Origin: Eudromia elegans
Taxonomy: Eukaryota; Chordata; Aves; Tinamiformes; Tinamidae
Assembly: GCA_003342815.1 (NCBI GenBank)
Contig: PTEX01000300.1
Location: forward strand, 612,282 to 676,281
Length of the DNA: 64,000 nt
Reading direction: 5' to 3'
Shown: positions 52,166-64,000 of the stretch, piece after piece
Position numbering within the stretch: the stretch's first letter is position 1
How the letters are laid out: the number at the start of each line of letters is the position of its first letter
Made by a program: the position numbers and the translations under genes
Notes under the pieces: model-generated
What the model saw: only the letters and a program-made list of their open reading frames with translations
Databases searched by the model: none
Told to the model about the DNA's origin: nothing

Positions 52166-52611
52166 TGTACAGGGGACTCAACCTTGCAAGGTATAGGGCT
52201 CTGCAGAGCCCGGGGTCAACTCTGGGTCAACTTCTGCATTAAGATGAAAAGAGAAAGTAGGAGGGTGGAAATCCCCTTACCGGATAAACCTCATAGGTTA
52301 AGGAGTGCCTTTTGACACAATTGGATAAAGGTGTTTGAGGCTCCCAATGATTAGTTAGAAGTTGCTCGCGGAGCTTATGGTTACCGTGTGAGCGTCTCAT
52401 GGGGAGGGAGCAAGGTTCGTTTGTACAAGGATATATAAGCCATGGTACTGCTGCAGTAAAGGTCTTTGGTTCACCATCTCAGAGACCCCTGGTCCTCGAT
52501 ACACCCTCAGCAAGGAATGAGAAAGATATGCTAGCATTTCTACACCCTGAAGGCGCAGGGACACTCAGCCTCGCGAGGAGTCACCTTAGCCCTGCATCCC
52601 AGGAGTGAACA
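52166..52611 (+). mobile_element. Solo endogenous retroviral LTR (probable)
   Basis: The block begins TGTACAG and ends GTGAACA, an imperfect inverted terminal repeat of the TG...CA type found in retroviral LTRs, 446 bp apart. Inside, a TATATAAG box at 52432-52439 is followed by an AGTAAA polyadenylation-like signal at 52455-52460, then a short region resembling R/U5. The short TATA-to-polyA distance resembles the compact layout of avian alpharetrovirus-type LTRs. CpG is higher than in the flanks (CTCGCGG, GGCGCAGG, CTCGCGAGG). The bases after 52611 do not look like a primer-binding site and no gag, pol or env frame follows, so it is best read as a solo LTR left by recombination. Target duplication is not clear: only GAC occurs on both sides. 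The 69-codon frame at 52399-52608 is incidental. Confidence 0.65.
52432..52460 (+). promoter_or_regulatory. LTR TATA box and polyadenylation-like signal
   Basis: TATATAAG (52432-52439) and AGTAAA (52455-52460), a common AATAAA variant, are in the order and spacing expected at a U3/R border. If intact, the LTR could start or end plus-strand transcripts. Activity is untested. Confidence 0.5.
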
Positions 52612-55600
52612 GACTCAGGTCGTTTTCCAGATGGAGGAATTGTTCAGGTGTTGTTCCTGATCCCTACTCAGCTCATCACTGCTAGATTCTGTCCTTTATA
52701 CCCTTTGGAAAGGAGTCTGTGACTGCGCTACTGTCATCCTCACAAACTGGTCCTTGCAGTATCTTCAGGCAGGTTTAGCCTCTTATCAGATGCTTTGTGA
52801 GTGTATCAGTTCTTCAGTGAACTGGATATTTTCTTTACAAATGTTAGGGAAATGGGACTGTCCTGCCTCCACATGACTTACCCCTTCTCTTTGTTATTGG
52901 GGAAAGCACCCAAAGTCTCACCTCACTTTTCTGATAGGCTTTTCTGCCATCCTTCTGGTCCATTGGTAGAGCTCAGCAGAGCTCATGCACTTCAGTGTTT
53001 TGTTGTTAGCTTTTTACTTTTCCATCATATGTGAGCAGGAAATAAGGGACTTCATTATATAAATATACCTCACAAAAGTGTTAAATAGTTACATGGTTTC
53101 CAGTGAGAGATTGTAGTGATCATTAGAAATAATGAGAAGGAAGAATAATTGAAATAGCAGTATTAAATGACTATTCTACAATCACATTAAATTAGTGGGG
53201 GTTTTTTTGGTTTTTTTTTAAATTGATCCATTCCTCCACATTTTCATCATCTCTCATTCTGTGAGCGTTTTGATTAATGTAAGTATTCACAATATACCAC
53301 TATCATATTTGGGGCACTTATTTTTTCTTCTGTAATACAAATGTGTAACATTATCACATTTTAAAAGGACACACTATGACACAGTTGAAGTATCTTTCAA
53401 AAGTCTCTTAAAAAGAAATGCGTGATTTACCAGAACATCCTTTGGCCACATACACTTAATTTGCAGATATTTTAATTTTGTTGGACAACATATTGCTCCA
53501 CTTTGCTGCATCCAGGCTGATTCAGTACTGGAGACAGGCTGCTAATAGCTCATGCCATTACTTTTAATCGGATAAGGTCCATTTGCACAAATATTCCTGG
53601 GAGCATTTGGGGAATCAAGGTTTATTTTTCACAAATCTTACTCACACAAGGTGAAAACTTCCCCATGATAGAAGGACTGTGTTAGCAAAGCCAGTTGTCT
53701 GTGCAGTCCCTGTTTATTTTAATTACTTGAAGAACAGAAACATGCTTATAAGCTGAGACATCACTGCTTTGCACCTCATGAACTGTAAAACTTTCATTTA
53801 AGGTTGAGGCTGCAACTGCTTTAAAGATACCTGGATAGCTATGAAATGCCATGTGTGCTACTCCAAAAGTACTTATGTCTGGCAGCCTCAAGGTAAATTT
53901 AAGGACAAAAAGAACATTTTAACTGGCTCACCTTTCAAAGGCAGCACATGAGAAGTCATTGCCCTGTTCCACATCAGCACATGAACTTTTCAGTAAGCAC
54001 AGAGCATTCTACACTCACAATAATACAAGTATATCATTCTTCTTTAGCTGACAGAAGAAAGCAAAGTCAGAGATGGCTAATGAATAAAATCCTCACTGGT
54101 GATCATGAAATCATGAAAGCTAAGCATGATTTGGCCCAGGGAAAGGAAGGGGAGTTGAGTAGCCAGGCTGAATGGGTAGCTGCACTGCAATGGCAATTCC
54201 ATTTCCTGACATCAGACATCACTGCATTTTACTTAATAGGTTTCTAGTTCTATTCTAGATCTAGATCTAAAGGACTTTATGTCAGTGGAAGATTTAGTTG
54301 GGAGATGTCTGCTCTCTCTTGTTCCTGACAAAAGCTAGAAAACAAAAAAGAAAAAAAAAACCCTAATACTTTTAGACTTGTTTCTTCTGCCCATGAATGA
54401 ATCTTCTACTAGACATTTAATGATAATATATATTATATATGATATGAAATATATGATACTAGAGAATCTGAATTGATATCTAGGATAAAAAGGAAGAGAA
54501 GACAGAAAAGGCAGAAATATTAAACAGAAATACAAGCACCAAGGAATAAAGATTTCTATCTGTAATGAAAGGCTTAAGAATATCATGAAGGTCATGTACT
54601 CTGGTATCCTTAGGTGATTAATCTGTACTTGCTAACGTTCATTGGTTTGCTGAAAGAAAGGTACAAAATGTTCAGCAAGGCACATAACACAAAGGACTAC
54701 AAGGTTAGGGAAGAAAATATTCCATACAGACCTCTTCAAATGGTCAGCTTTTGCCCTGGTCTGATTATTCCTATAATTTCTACATAGTTAATATTTTGCA
54801 TCAGTGACTTCTATGAATTAATTCAGTGCAGTTTAAAAGCATTCTTTGTCATTTCTTACCACTTACATTCTCGGGAGTTATATCCTCCTTTCCTTCTCCC
54901 CTCACTGTAATTAAATCCAATAGCTACACTCCAGTTCACGACCGGACTGATCACTGGTTCGTTTGGTCTTCATTTCCCATGCTTATTAATATGCCCAATA
55001 ATTGTGGCATTTCCTGAAAGAATATTGGACAATAAGCAACGAGCAACATGCACATAAGGCTAGGCCTTTCTGCACAAGGGGATTGCTAACTACCCATAGG
55101 CAGATGGATTGGGAGGTGAATAAATGCAGACATCCAGCTGAGCTGATAGATGACTTTGCTAGATTAGGCTGTATATTCAGTGTCTTACATCTATGTTTAT
55201 TTCCTTCGCTTTGGATACTACCAAATGTGTGTGCATGATTTGTTTCTCTAGATCTGGTGCAAAGGGTACACAAAAGGTGACATCAAATAAGATTTCTTAT
55301 GCTACTTACTCATGTCTCCTTATCTGATTAACAACCACAACCCCTAACTGTCAAGGCAAGGAATATATCTTCCTTCCAGGAAGCATCTGCTCGTCTGACA
55401 TGTTCTTTGGAGCTGCCATATGTACTTATCTCCTGATATTTTGTCTTGGATGGAGTATTCAGTAAACTGTGCCATGGATTGCTCATCCAATTTTAGTACC
55501 GCACTTTTCAAACCAACAGTCTCAGGATTCTCTGTGTAAATCTTTCAACCCAGTGATACATCATCTCAGACTAAAAGCAGAAGGTGCCTCCATTTTTGGA

Positions 55601-58600
55601 TACGTTTGTGCGTATGTTCTGGCTGCTGCTGAAGCTGAAATGCACTTGAAGCACATTTCTGACAGCTCTAACCTCAGAAACCTGAGGGCTAATGGGAAAT
55701 TACTAGCTGAAGTGATGCTTTTGTTTTCAATAGAAAGAACTTCCAAAAACAACATGAATTAAACACACTAGCAGAAATTTAGTCATAGGGCATTTGCGAA
55801 GTTACCCACCAGTTTTTCTTCAGCTAGTCCCTTTTCTCTGTTCTTTACTCTGTTTCAATAGTAATCTTCTCATGTCAGAGAGCTGGATAACCTGTAAGAG
55901 TGAAATGGTAGCAGTTACCCTGATTTTAGCAGCCTAATCTCAGGAAACCCACATTTGTTGACTTGATCAGGTTTTTTCTCCTCATTCTGTAAAATATTTG
56001 GTAAAATGATTGTTTGACCATAAACTCCTAATTTGCACTTATAGTGTTGTTCTCTGATACAATAAGGACAAATTTCTAAGCCTGATTACTCTCTTTGTTT
56101 TCATTTTGATTTTTCCTAAGATATGTTCTGATAGAAAGACAACTACTTTCATTGCTAAAACATCAGCAGTTTAACCTAGACAATTTCCAAGAACTTTGTA
56201 AGAATGGGAAAAAACACAATGTTTCCTCCCAGCATCCGGTTATGTTATACACCTAGGATCCTAAGAAGGCCCAAATAAACTTATATACAAGTTGAAATCT
56301 GCCACAAACTAGAAGAGTGACTGGGACACCATTTCTGAGCACAGTTGCTGAAACAGTACTCTTCAAGCAGCAAGACATCTGCACTGTGTTCTCTGAACAT
56401 ATTCAGAAATGTTCTTTCTCGTTATTACCAATTTTTTCAAGGCTCCCGACAGATCCAGCAATAACTAATTATGGGAATGTTTGCAATCCTTTATCTCCAG
56501 CCTGACTGGAAACAAGAAATATATTGGTGTTTGGAATAGGAGAGGAACGTTTTTGCAGACAGCCTGATTTAGATAAATATGGAATCTAGAATTTTTGCAA
56601 GCTTGTTAAAACTGAACCTGTTTCTGAGCATTTTACTATTTTACATTCAGCTAAAATATGAAATGAAAATTGTTTTATAACCTCAAAGACATATTGTTTG
56701 TTATTTTGAACGGAAGGAATTGAGCTTTCAGTACTTAGCTGAAGCATGTCAAGGTCAAGTTTAAATAGGACTCCAAAAGTTTGGTACACTTTAATAAGCA
56801 CCAGCTAATCACGCATACTTCTCAGTCCTTTGCATCTGTTCTCAATTGGGAGTGAAGGTCACTTCTATTACCAGCCAAGATTAGCTAGTAGAGATAAAGG
56901 GAAAAAGGATCTCCTACCTGTGCCTCAGCAGGAAAGTGGTTGTGCACATTTGCTGGAGTGTGGAATTCATTAGATGAATTGCTGTTGGCAACCTCTTAGC
57001 AACTGAATAAATCACTAAGTCCCCACTTTCTATTTAGAAAGGTTTGTCACACACACACACACACAAAAAGAAAGACAATTTGTTTTTCAACAAATTAAAT
57101 AAGAGTAATTTGGGACAATTTGCATAATTTAGGATAACACCAAATTCTTCATAGATTTGTTTTCCTTTGAAATTTAATGATATACTACATTTGTCCATAA
57201 AATAAGAAAACCTTCCTGAATTCTCTACAACTTTGCAAAATAAAGCATAAGGAATACAGAATAGCACCATTCACTAATGCAATCCTTTCTATTTTTTAAG
57301 CAAATTAAGCCTCCATTCAGATCAAGTTTCCATTAGAGAGCCACTTTTCACGCACTTTTCTAAAGACTAACCTCTGTCCTAAAGCCAAGGATATCTACCA
57401 TAACCCCAGTTATATTCTGCAGATACTATTCCCTCGTTCAAAGAGACTATGGCCTAAGAAAACTGAAAAGCTCTCCCATGTAATATTGCCAATTCTCACC
57501 ATTGTTTCATAGATATTATATTTGTTACTTTAAAAGCCTCATTTGTCAATTCAGTTCAGGATAGACTGATCTCACATTTCATACAGTTCAATCTGAGGCA
57601 TGACAACTTCAGAAAAACAATTATAAAGATGAATAATAACCTGAGATAGTAACCCTGTGCAGATATATTACACATACAATTCCAATGAGACTGGAAAGAA
57701 GAATATTATTGTTTTAAGTGGGTGCTGGATTTTGAATATATTTGTAAATAACTTTAGATAGATATTAGTAAAGGTGCTTTCTCCTTTAAAATTTGCTGAG
57801 AAATTTAAGGAGAGCTTAAAGATGTTTCCCAGAAATTATTCAGCTTGAAAATAGCTGTTCTCAAAAGTCAGGAAATGCCATGGTTGATTCTTTCTAACCT
57901 TAATTTGGGAGCATTGTGCACAGGCACTGTATTATTAGTCTTTATTAATTCCACAGTCACGAACTACTACTGCAGCTTCTCTTATTCTGTCAGTGCTTAG
58001 TGGAAACGAAGTTTGCTGAAGAATCTACTCCATATAATTTCTATCAGTTTCTTCTGTGTTGACTTGTCCATGTGGTCCCCCTTGGCGCTTGCATTGCACA
58101 GTGGGAACGGTAACGTAAGTTTCTCTCAGTTCTGCCCCATGGAGTGGGCTCTGTCAGTGGAGGGCAGGTCCCTGATATGCCTCTTCCCCAGGCAAGCGTG
58201 ATTGTATGCCTTGGGAGTCATGAGTCTGTCAGTTCATCAGGGGATGCACAGTTTAGCCTTGCAAGTAGGGGCATCCAAAATTCAAAATGCTTGCAAGAGT
58301 ATCATTCCAAAATGCATCATCATGGTAAAATTATTAAACACTTGAAAATTTATTTATAAAAATATTACATCTTTAAACTTAATGTCCTGATTCAAGAAAC
58401 AACTTACTTTTGATGTGGCAAAAAATCTGATGTCTTCACTGTTCGAAATCTCATCCATCTTTACTTCCTCTTCGAAGTGAGGAAGTATATGAATTTGCTA
58501 CCAATTAACAGTCAGCCACTAGACACAGTCACTTATTACTTCAAAGAGTTTCCAGACAAAATCCACGAGGAAGAAAATATTTTATCTTCACATTGCACAT

Positions 58601-60014
58601 TGGGAATTAAGGGACAAAAAGATTAAGTGACTTACATAATTTTATCCAGAAATCTTATAGCAGAGACAGAAATTGAACCCCAAGACTGCTCTTGCAACCA
58701 TATAAACTTTTGGAAGTGTTGCTAGTCTTGCAGAAGTGTTTTTTTCCACATCTTATTAAAACTTTTTAGAATATTCCTTCCACTTTCTCATATGCCTTTT
58801 CCAAATGTGACTACAACCTCAAAAACAGGTATAAGGGTTAGTAGCACTTATGCATGTCAGAAAGTAGGGAAGAAAGATATGTTCTGAAGTAACTGCCATT
58901 TTTACAAATTACCTTATTTTGTCTTGTACACCATATGGCACCTGGCTGTTCCATTATTCTAAACAAGTTCAGATCAAAAGAGAAATCAAGGAGCAGGAGG
59001 GATATTTTTATTTTGTGTCACTGGGTTAAAACTCAAGTAGTAATACTGTCTTGAAAGGGTCCCACTAGAAATGTGGGAGATTTTTTACCTGTAGGAACAT
59101 CTGATGACCCTCCTTTCCTGAAAAGTAACATATGCTTCCCATAAGCCTCTGCACATGTATACAGTGAATTGATTGGAACTGCCTCATTCTTTCCACCACT
59201 CTTATGTCCAAAGCCATGAGAAGGGCTGATTTAGGGGCAGCACTCCTCACTGTCCTATTGCAGTGATGCATAATACTTATCTAGCAGAGTTTTCTTGTTT
59301 GTTTTTATATACTTTTTAGAAATTTAATGTTGAACTTGCAACACATGCTCAGAGGGGAAAAGGCCTGAAGAATATTAAAGGCATGTAATTATTTTTAACT
59401 CTGTTTTTCCTAAGAAAGCTCTGTGGAATATCCGTGTGAAATAGGAATAATAATTTTATGAGCTGAGCTTTCCATTTGTGCAACATGAGAGAGCCATCTT
59501 CAATTTTAGCAGTTTGGAGGAATTCACTTTATGCTTCAGAGTAGATGGATCAAAATTCTGGAATACTTCTAAAATTGTTTCCTTCTCCTTTCAATCCAGG
59601 CATCTTCACTACAGTTTGGAGGGTTTGGGATACCTAATCTTCCAAATTATCCAAAGATTGAAATAACAAAATCAAAACCCAATTTGCTAGCTTGCATTCT
59701 TTTTTGACAAGATTGCATGCAGATTAGAAAGCTATATTTACATATGCCACAGGACTGAAAATGGTGGAAATGGTGGAAAATGTTACTAGGAAAAACAATA
59801 TCCTTGCTCCAGTAGTATCTTTTGTTCATCAGCTTCACTCTAAGGATCAGGACAGGTTAATTTTAGATCATTTACTCAATTCTAAGTATAAAATTAACAA
59901 GTCAGCTTTGGTCTTAAGAAGAAATAGATTTTTTTTTTTTCTACAAACTGTTAAATGTTAACATTGCATTTGACTGTTTACACATGCCTACATAAAGCAT
60001 ATTTATAAAAGACA
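52612..60014. other. Non-coding DNA, no gene recognised
   Basis: No supported exon. Frames up to 99 codons (53948-54247) show no known domain. An AT-rich stretch with TATATATTATATATGATATGAAATATATGAT-type sequence, reaching from about 54421 to 54465, and a CA microsatellite at 57048-57064 are the main local features. Confidence 0.5.
57048..57064. repeat. (CA)n microsatellite
   Basis: About eight and a half uninterrupted CA units followed by an A-rich segment. It is short for a polymorphic marker but typical in form. Confidence 0.85.
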
Positions 60015-60302
60015 TTACTCTGTTGTCAGCCCTTCAGAAAGCAGAAAGCTAATATGCTGTAAATCCACCTTGGGAATTCCAGGTCTGGCCCGCCTGGAAG
60101 CATCGTAGTGGATGTTCTCCTTGGGAGCCCAAGGGAGACATACGGCATAGACTAATAGGTTGTGAAAAAGAAACACGATCTCATTCTCATCAAAGCACAG
60201 ATCAAACTTGAGAGGGGTTTGCTTCCTGGAAAATGGGCTAAGTGTAACAGAAGCTCGTTTATCTTCCGTTTGATCTTGACTACAGCTTAGATCTGTATCC
60301 AT
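60015..60302 (-). CDS. Hypothetical 95-residue protein or coding exon
   Basis: This ATG-to-TAA frame is the most protein-like non-repeat frame in the window. The ATG at 60302-60300 has G at -3 and G at +4, a strong Kozak context, and an in-frame TGA lies only 18 bases upstream of the ATG. Codon use looks coding rather than AT-driven: many third-position C/G (AAG GAG AAC ATC CAC TAC), and about six CpG in 288 bp against a CpG-poor background. The product has an acidic, polar N-terminus, a hydrophobic aromatic centre (FLFHNLLVYAVCLPW, about residues 45-59) and a basic patch (ASRRARPGIPK). I do not recognise a family. Alternatives: an internal exon, since CATTTTCCAG before GAAGC would make a good splice acceptor and CCAAG before GTGGAT a possible donor; an old retrocopy, since a T12 run at 59930-59941 would read as a poly-A tail on this strand; or chance. 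Confidence 0.3.
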   Translation of the reverse strand: MDTDLSCSQDQTEDKRASVTLSPFSRKQTPLKFDLCFDENEIVFLFHNLLVYAVCLPWAPKENIHYDASRRARPGIPKVDLQHISFLLSEGLTTE

Positions 60303-62380
60303 TGCGCAACACCTTATTCACATTGAGGCCTTGCTAACAGTGTAATGCCTATCACCTCCCAAATGATGGCACATGGTGCCCCAAAAATTCATGGTGTTAT
60401 GCTGTCAAAGTCTACTACACACAAAAGACAGGAAATCTGCCTAGTCCTTCCTCAAAGTTGATCATTTCTACAGTTTGTTTCTAAGTCATATCCCATGCTC
60501 TACATCCCATCTTCCATTGGAAGTTTCTTTCGATTTTTGGTGTGCTCATCTCCACTTCTACTTACCACTCACAGAAATGCAAATTAGTTCCACTTTTGAA
60601 CCTTCTTAAATTTTAAAATTTTGCCCAACCTTCCCAGCTTCCCAGCTTAAGTGAAAGTAGGAAAGGGAAGATTCTGGGGAGCCACACCGCAATCTCTTCC
60701 TGTCTTCTCAGCTTCTTCGATTGTGGAATATAGTCATAGTTTTATACCTAAAATAAAGAGTAACATGAGTACTCATTCTCAGGTTTTTTTCTAAAAAAAA
60801 AAAAAAAACAAAAAAAACCTTTAAGCCAACTAAAGGAATTGAAGGAAGTTTTGATTAAGCATCTGAATTATAACAAATCATTTGCTTACAAGCCTTTCAT
60901 ATGTGAATACAATTGGAAAATCACTGATTTCCACAGCACTGGGGGAACAGCACAGTCTGTGGCAGAAGAGCCTTGAAGGTGCATTTAGATACTTTCTTAA
61001 CAACCACAGAGGATAGGAACTTAAGCAAATGGGGGCAGTTTTGTGAGTAGCAGTGTCCAGTATGGCAATACCAAGGAGTCAGAAGACTTCACATGGCAGG
61101 GGGCACAAAGCTTGGTTGGTCCCTACACTCTGGAGCTGCTCTCCCAACACCCAACACTCCCAGGGCTCGAGCGCTGAAACTGGCCATTTGGAAGCATCAA
61201 AGGACTATGTCTGCTATATGTCTTCACTGACCCCTGTCACAAACAGACAAAAACATCCATTCACTCATAGTTCACATGCACACACATGCACACCCTAATC
61301 TGTGGTTTTATGCTATTAAGTTCAAAAATACCTGGTCAAAGCAGCAGAGTGAGTATATCCAGAAACTCTAAACCATCTTACTTTGGTACACTTCTCCCAA
61401 AGGCCATTTAATAACCGTTGAAAAATTTCCACTTGCTGAGGAGCACCATACAAACACACACCTCTCTAAATGCTTACACCTCCCCTAAGGCAGATGATAG
61501 GGAAAGAGTTGGGGAGCCCCAGGCAGCTATGCCGCACTTAGTCATAAAGATAATTTAGACCTGTAAGAGGTCTTTTATGAGAAAATATAATGTGGTCCCC
61601 AGATATCACTTCCACTATGTTATAAGACAATCTATGAAGTTTCTCAGAACATTCAGGTGCATGAAAACCACATAAGTGCTTTATTTTAACTTTTCATCTG
61701 TTCACATCTCCTCAGAAAATGGAGGTTTAAGAAAGGCTTTTTAGTGAACACAGTAAAAGTTAGGAGCACTGCAGAAGGTATGGAAGTCAAAAGGTAAAAC
61801 ATAATTGCTCGATTTGGTTCAAATCACTATTAAATATATACTCAAGGTAAATTCTCTAGAATTCTGTTGAAAACTGACATTTTAAATGTACTTGAGAAAA
61901 ATAATTAAAATTAATTATATGTATTTTAGTATTACATTCTAATGTTTAATTTATTAGAAAAATTGTAAAAATGTTGCTTGTGAAATATCAACATAAATAT
62001 GAGGTATTCATTGAAGACTTTTCCCAAAGACTTAAACATTAAATTATTTGTGTCAAGAAGATATAAACAAAGGTAATATGCTGACCACAGGATGCATCTT
62101 CCCAGATGTTAAGCAGTATAGATAATGTAAATAACATATACATAAAAAATTACACCAATTAAGTAAATTCTCATTTGTAGTGAAATGGTTCATTTCAGCA
62201 CTTGAAGACATATATTTCCTTCCCTAAATGCATAGGTGTTTTCTGAAAAGAGTGGTTACATTAATCTCTAGCATGGGTCATTGATTTCTGATTTGCAGAG
62301 TCAGTTGTTAACAACTGCAAATACTTTCATTAAACATAGACATGACTGAGCCACAATTTTGAAAATGATATCACATAAAT
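60303..62380. other. Non-coding DNA, no gene recognised
   Basis: No supported gene. The 81-codon frame at 61053-61298 has no recognisable domain. It contains an A16-C-A8 run at 60793-60817 and otherwise unique AT-rich sequence. Confidence 0.5.
60793..60817. repeat. Interrupted poly-A run
   Basis: Sixteen A, one C, then eight A. Simple sequence; no adjoining retrocopy is recognised. Confidence 0.8.
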
Positions 62381-62436
62381 TGATAATCCTTCTGAGGTCC
62401 CCTCGAAGCCTGAATTATCCTGTGATCCTATGATTA
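62381..62436 (+). mobile_element. CR1 LINE 3'-terminal fragment
   Basis: TGATAATCCTTCTGAGGTCC, then CCTCGAAGCCTGAATTATCC, then TGTGATCCTATGATTA follow base-for-base, with a few changes, the last 55 or so bases of CR1 (the GATGATC...GAGGTCCCTTCCAACCTGA block and the TGTGATTCTATGATT tail). Nothing CR1-like precedes it, so this is an extreme 5' truncation. C/T changes in the tail suggest moderate age. Confidence 0.6.
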
Positions 62437-64000
62437 CAGTTATTTTATTTCATGGCCCACATTCTCTAAAACAAATACGGCACTGGAATATGGTGAAACG
62501 TCATTTTCACAGCTCTCGTAAGGGCTGCATGGTGAACGTTTCTCAAAGTGCAACACACAGAAGTCCTGTCAGGAACTTGTCACAAGTCTTAGTAAGCAAA
62601 TTATTTGGGCAGAAGCAGCAGCAAATCATTACCAGTGACTTCTGAGCAGCAATATGCTTCCTTGTGTCTGGCACTACCTATTTCAGACCAGGCTTTTCAA
62701 GATCCATGCCTCAACATTTAAATGCAAGCAAAGTGAGCTGTTTCCCCTGGAGCTGAAACACTCAGAAGTTATCCCTAATTTATACGTGTGCTGACTGCTT
62801 GTCAGCATTATTTGAAGTGAAAACAGTTATTCAGATAGACATGGTCTTGCAAACATAATCTTAGACACCTGTGAGCATTTTGTCAATACAAATGCAATGA
62901 TCCTCTGAAGGAAATCACCTGGACAGCACATGAATAGGACATATCCAAGCAAATATATACTTGCTAGTGATTCAGGCAGTAAAACTTCTTACTACAGATT
63001 ACTATGGAGCAAAGCAACTAACAATGGACATGGGGTGTTGTACACAAGAGATGCTGTCTTTTCATATGGACAGAAATGTAAGGAACTAACTACTTTCAGA
63101 GGGATTCAAGATCTCACATAGTTTGATACTTTTTGAAAGATCAAAACCTTTAAGTTCTATGATTTGAATAGAGGCAAGAAAAGCTCCTGTAGAGTCAGTC
63201 ACACACAGCATTTCTGATTCCTTATCTACTAACTAGTGTTGATTTATTCTCATGTGCACCTCCCAGTTCTTCTCACAGGTCCTTTGAACTAAATTTCCAC
63301 ATTAGTCTATATTTTCTGTCTTTTCTGACTCTCTAAGAAACTTGAAAAAGAACCTTTTTGTTTTTGTTATAACTCATCTTTTACCAATTATTTTATGTTT
63401 TTCTGACACATAAGGAACAAACAAATTCAGTGATTTTCTTACAGTAAATGTGCCTGCTTTCTCTTTAGTATGAAAATAGTAATTACTTAAGAAGTATAGT
63501 CTTGAAAAAAACCACAATATATTCTATTAAAATGTGTGCAGAAGCAGATCTTTATAGAGACAACTCCCATCTGGTATGAAATCAAAATATCTCCTCTACA
63601 ACAGACCTATATTAAAAATGTATGCGCATATGCCATTTATTATCAAGAATATCGAATAAGAATGGCCCAGTTGCAGACAGCATGGAGATATAATCTCATA
63701 CATAAAAGAATCACTCAGACAAATGCACTAGACGTGACAAACCTTTCCAAATGCATTCGTGATGTCTGCACCAGTCTTGGATGATCTCAAAGAGTGCACT
63801 CTGCATGCACTCTTTTGTCCCAGAGGAACATGACCCATCTGCCCCTGTCAGTAACTCTTCCATATGTTCCTAAAGTCTCTAAATAATGGTCAAACTAGTC
63901 TGTGAAAATCAAGGCAAACCAAGGACTTAGCATGACATTTGTTGCCAACCTCACTCTACAAAATGAGCTGTTTTTCCTTCCCTCGCTATTTCTGCATTTT
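62437..64000. other. Non-coding DNA, no gene recognised
   Basis: Only short frames without known domains; the last, 63536-63784 (82 codons), has no recognisable similarity. No repeat or RNA gene was recognised. Confidence 0.5.

Noticed and set aside
54255..54269. Overlapping CTAGAT hexamers forming the palindrome CTAGATCTAG
   Set aside because: Only about two and a half units; likely chance or minor slippage.
1..64000. Search for CRISPR arrays, bacterial operons, rRNA, tRNA and phage genes
   Set aside because: No regularly spaced repeats, no ribosome-binding-site-led gene strings and no structured RNA signatures; the CR1 content points to a vertebrate nuclear genome.

Overview
The window looks like vertebrate nuclear DNA from a bird or close sauropsid relative. 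The main evidence is the repeat content: CR1 non-LTR retrotransposon fragments whose 3' ends carry the diagnostic ATTCTATGATTCT-type tail, plus one retroviral-type LTR. I see no Alu, L1 or other mammalian SINE/LINE. The sequence is AT-rich, CpG-poor and sparsely repetitive, with no operon-like gene packing. Nearly all open reading frames of 60-135 codons are chance frames, many without an ATG, and none shows a recognisable protein domain outside the CR1 copies.

Layout. 1-9.0 kb: AT-rich unique DNA with a few short tandem repeats. 9.6-12.3 kb: a more structured non-coding block with nested palindromes, a GC/CpG-richer stretch at 9.77-10.07 kb, a long pyrimidine tract at 11.78-11.86 kb, and a palindrome and homeodomain-motif-rich stretch at 12.03-12.11 kb that resembles an enhancer. 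16.44-16.87 kb: an old, degenerate CR1 tail region (minus strand). 25.87-26.61 kb: a well-preserved 5'-truncated CR1 (minus strand). 38.16-39.11 kb: a longer 5'-truncated CR1 of the same kind (plus strand), with a broken reverse-transcriptase frame and a mutated catalytic box. 52.17-52.61 kb: an apparent solo endogenous retroviral LTR (plus strand). 60.02-60.30 kb: a 95-codon ATG-to-stop frame on the minus strand, the only non-repeat frame here that looks protein-like. 62.38-62.44 kb: a tiny CR1 3'-end fragment. Mononucleotide and dinucleotide runs are scattered throughout.

Interpretation. The window is most simply an intergenic region or part of a very large intron. No host gene can be named and no multi-gene system is visible. 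The items most worth following up are the 95-codon frame at 60.0-60.3 kb, the enhancer-like block near 12.0-12.1 kb, the solo LTR as a possible promoter donor, and the two CR1 copies that form a long inverted repeat around about 11.5 kb of unique sequence.
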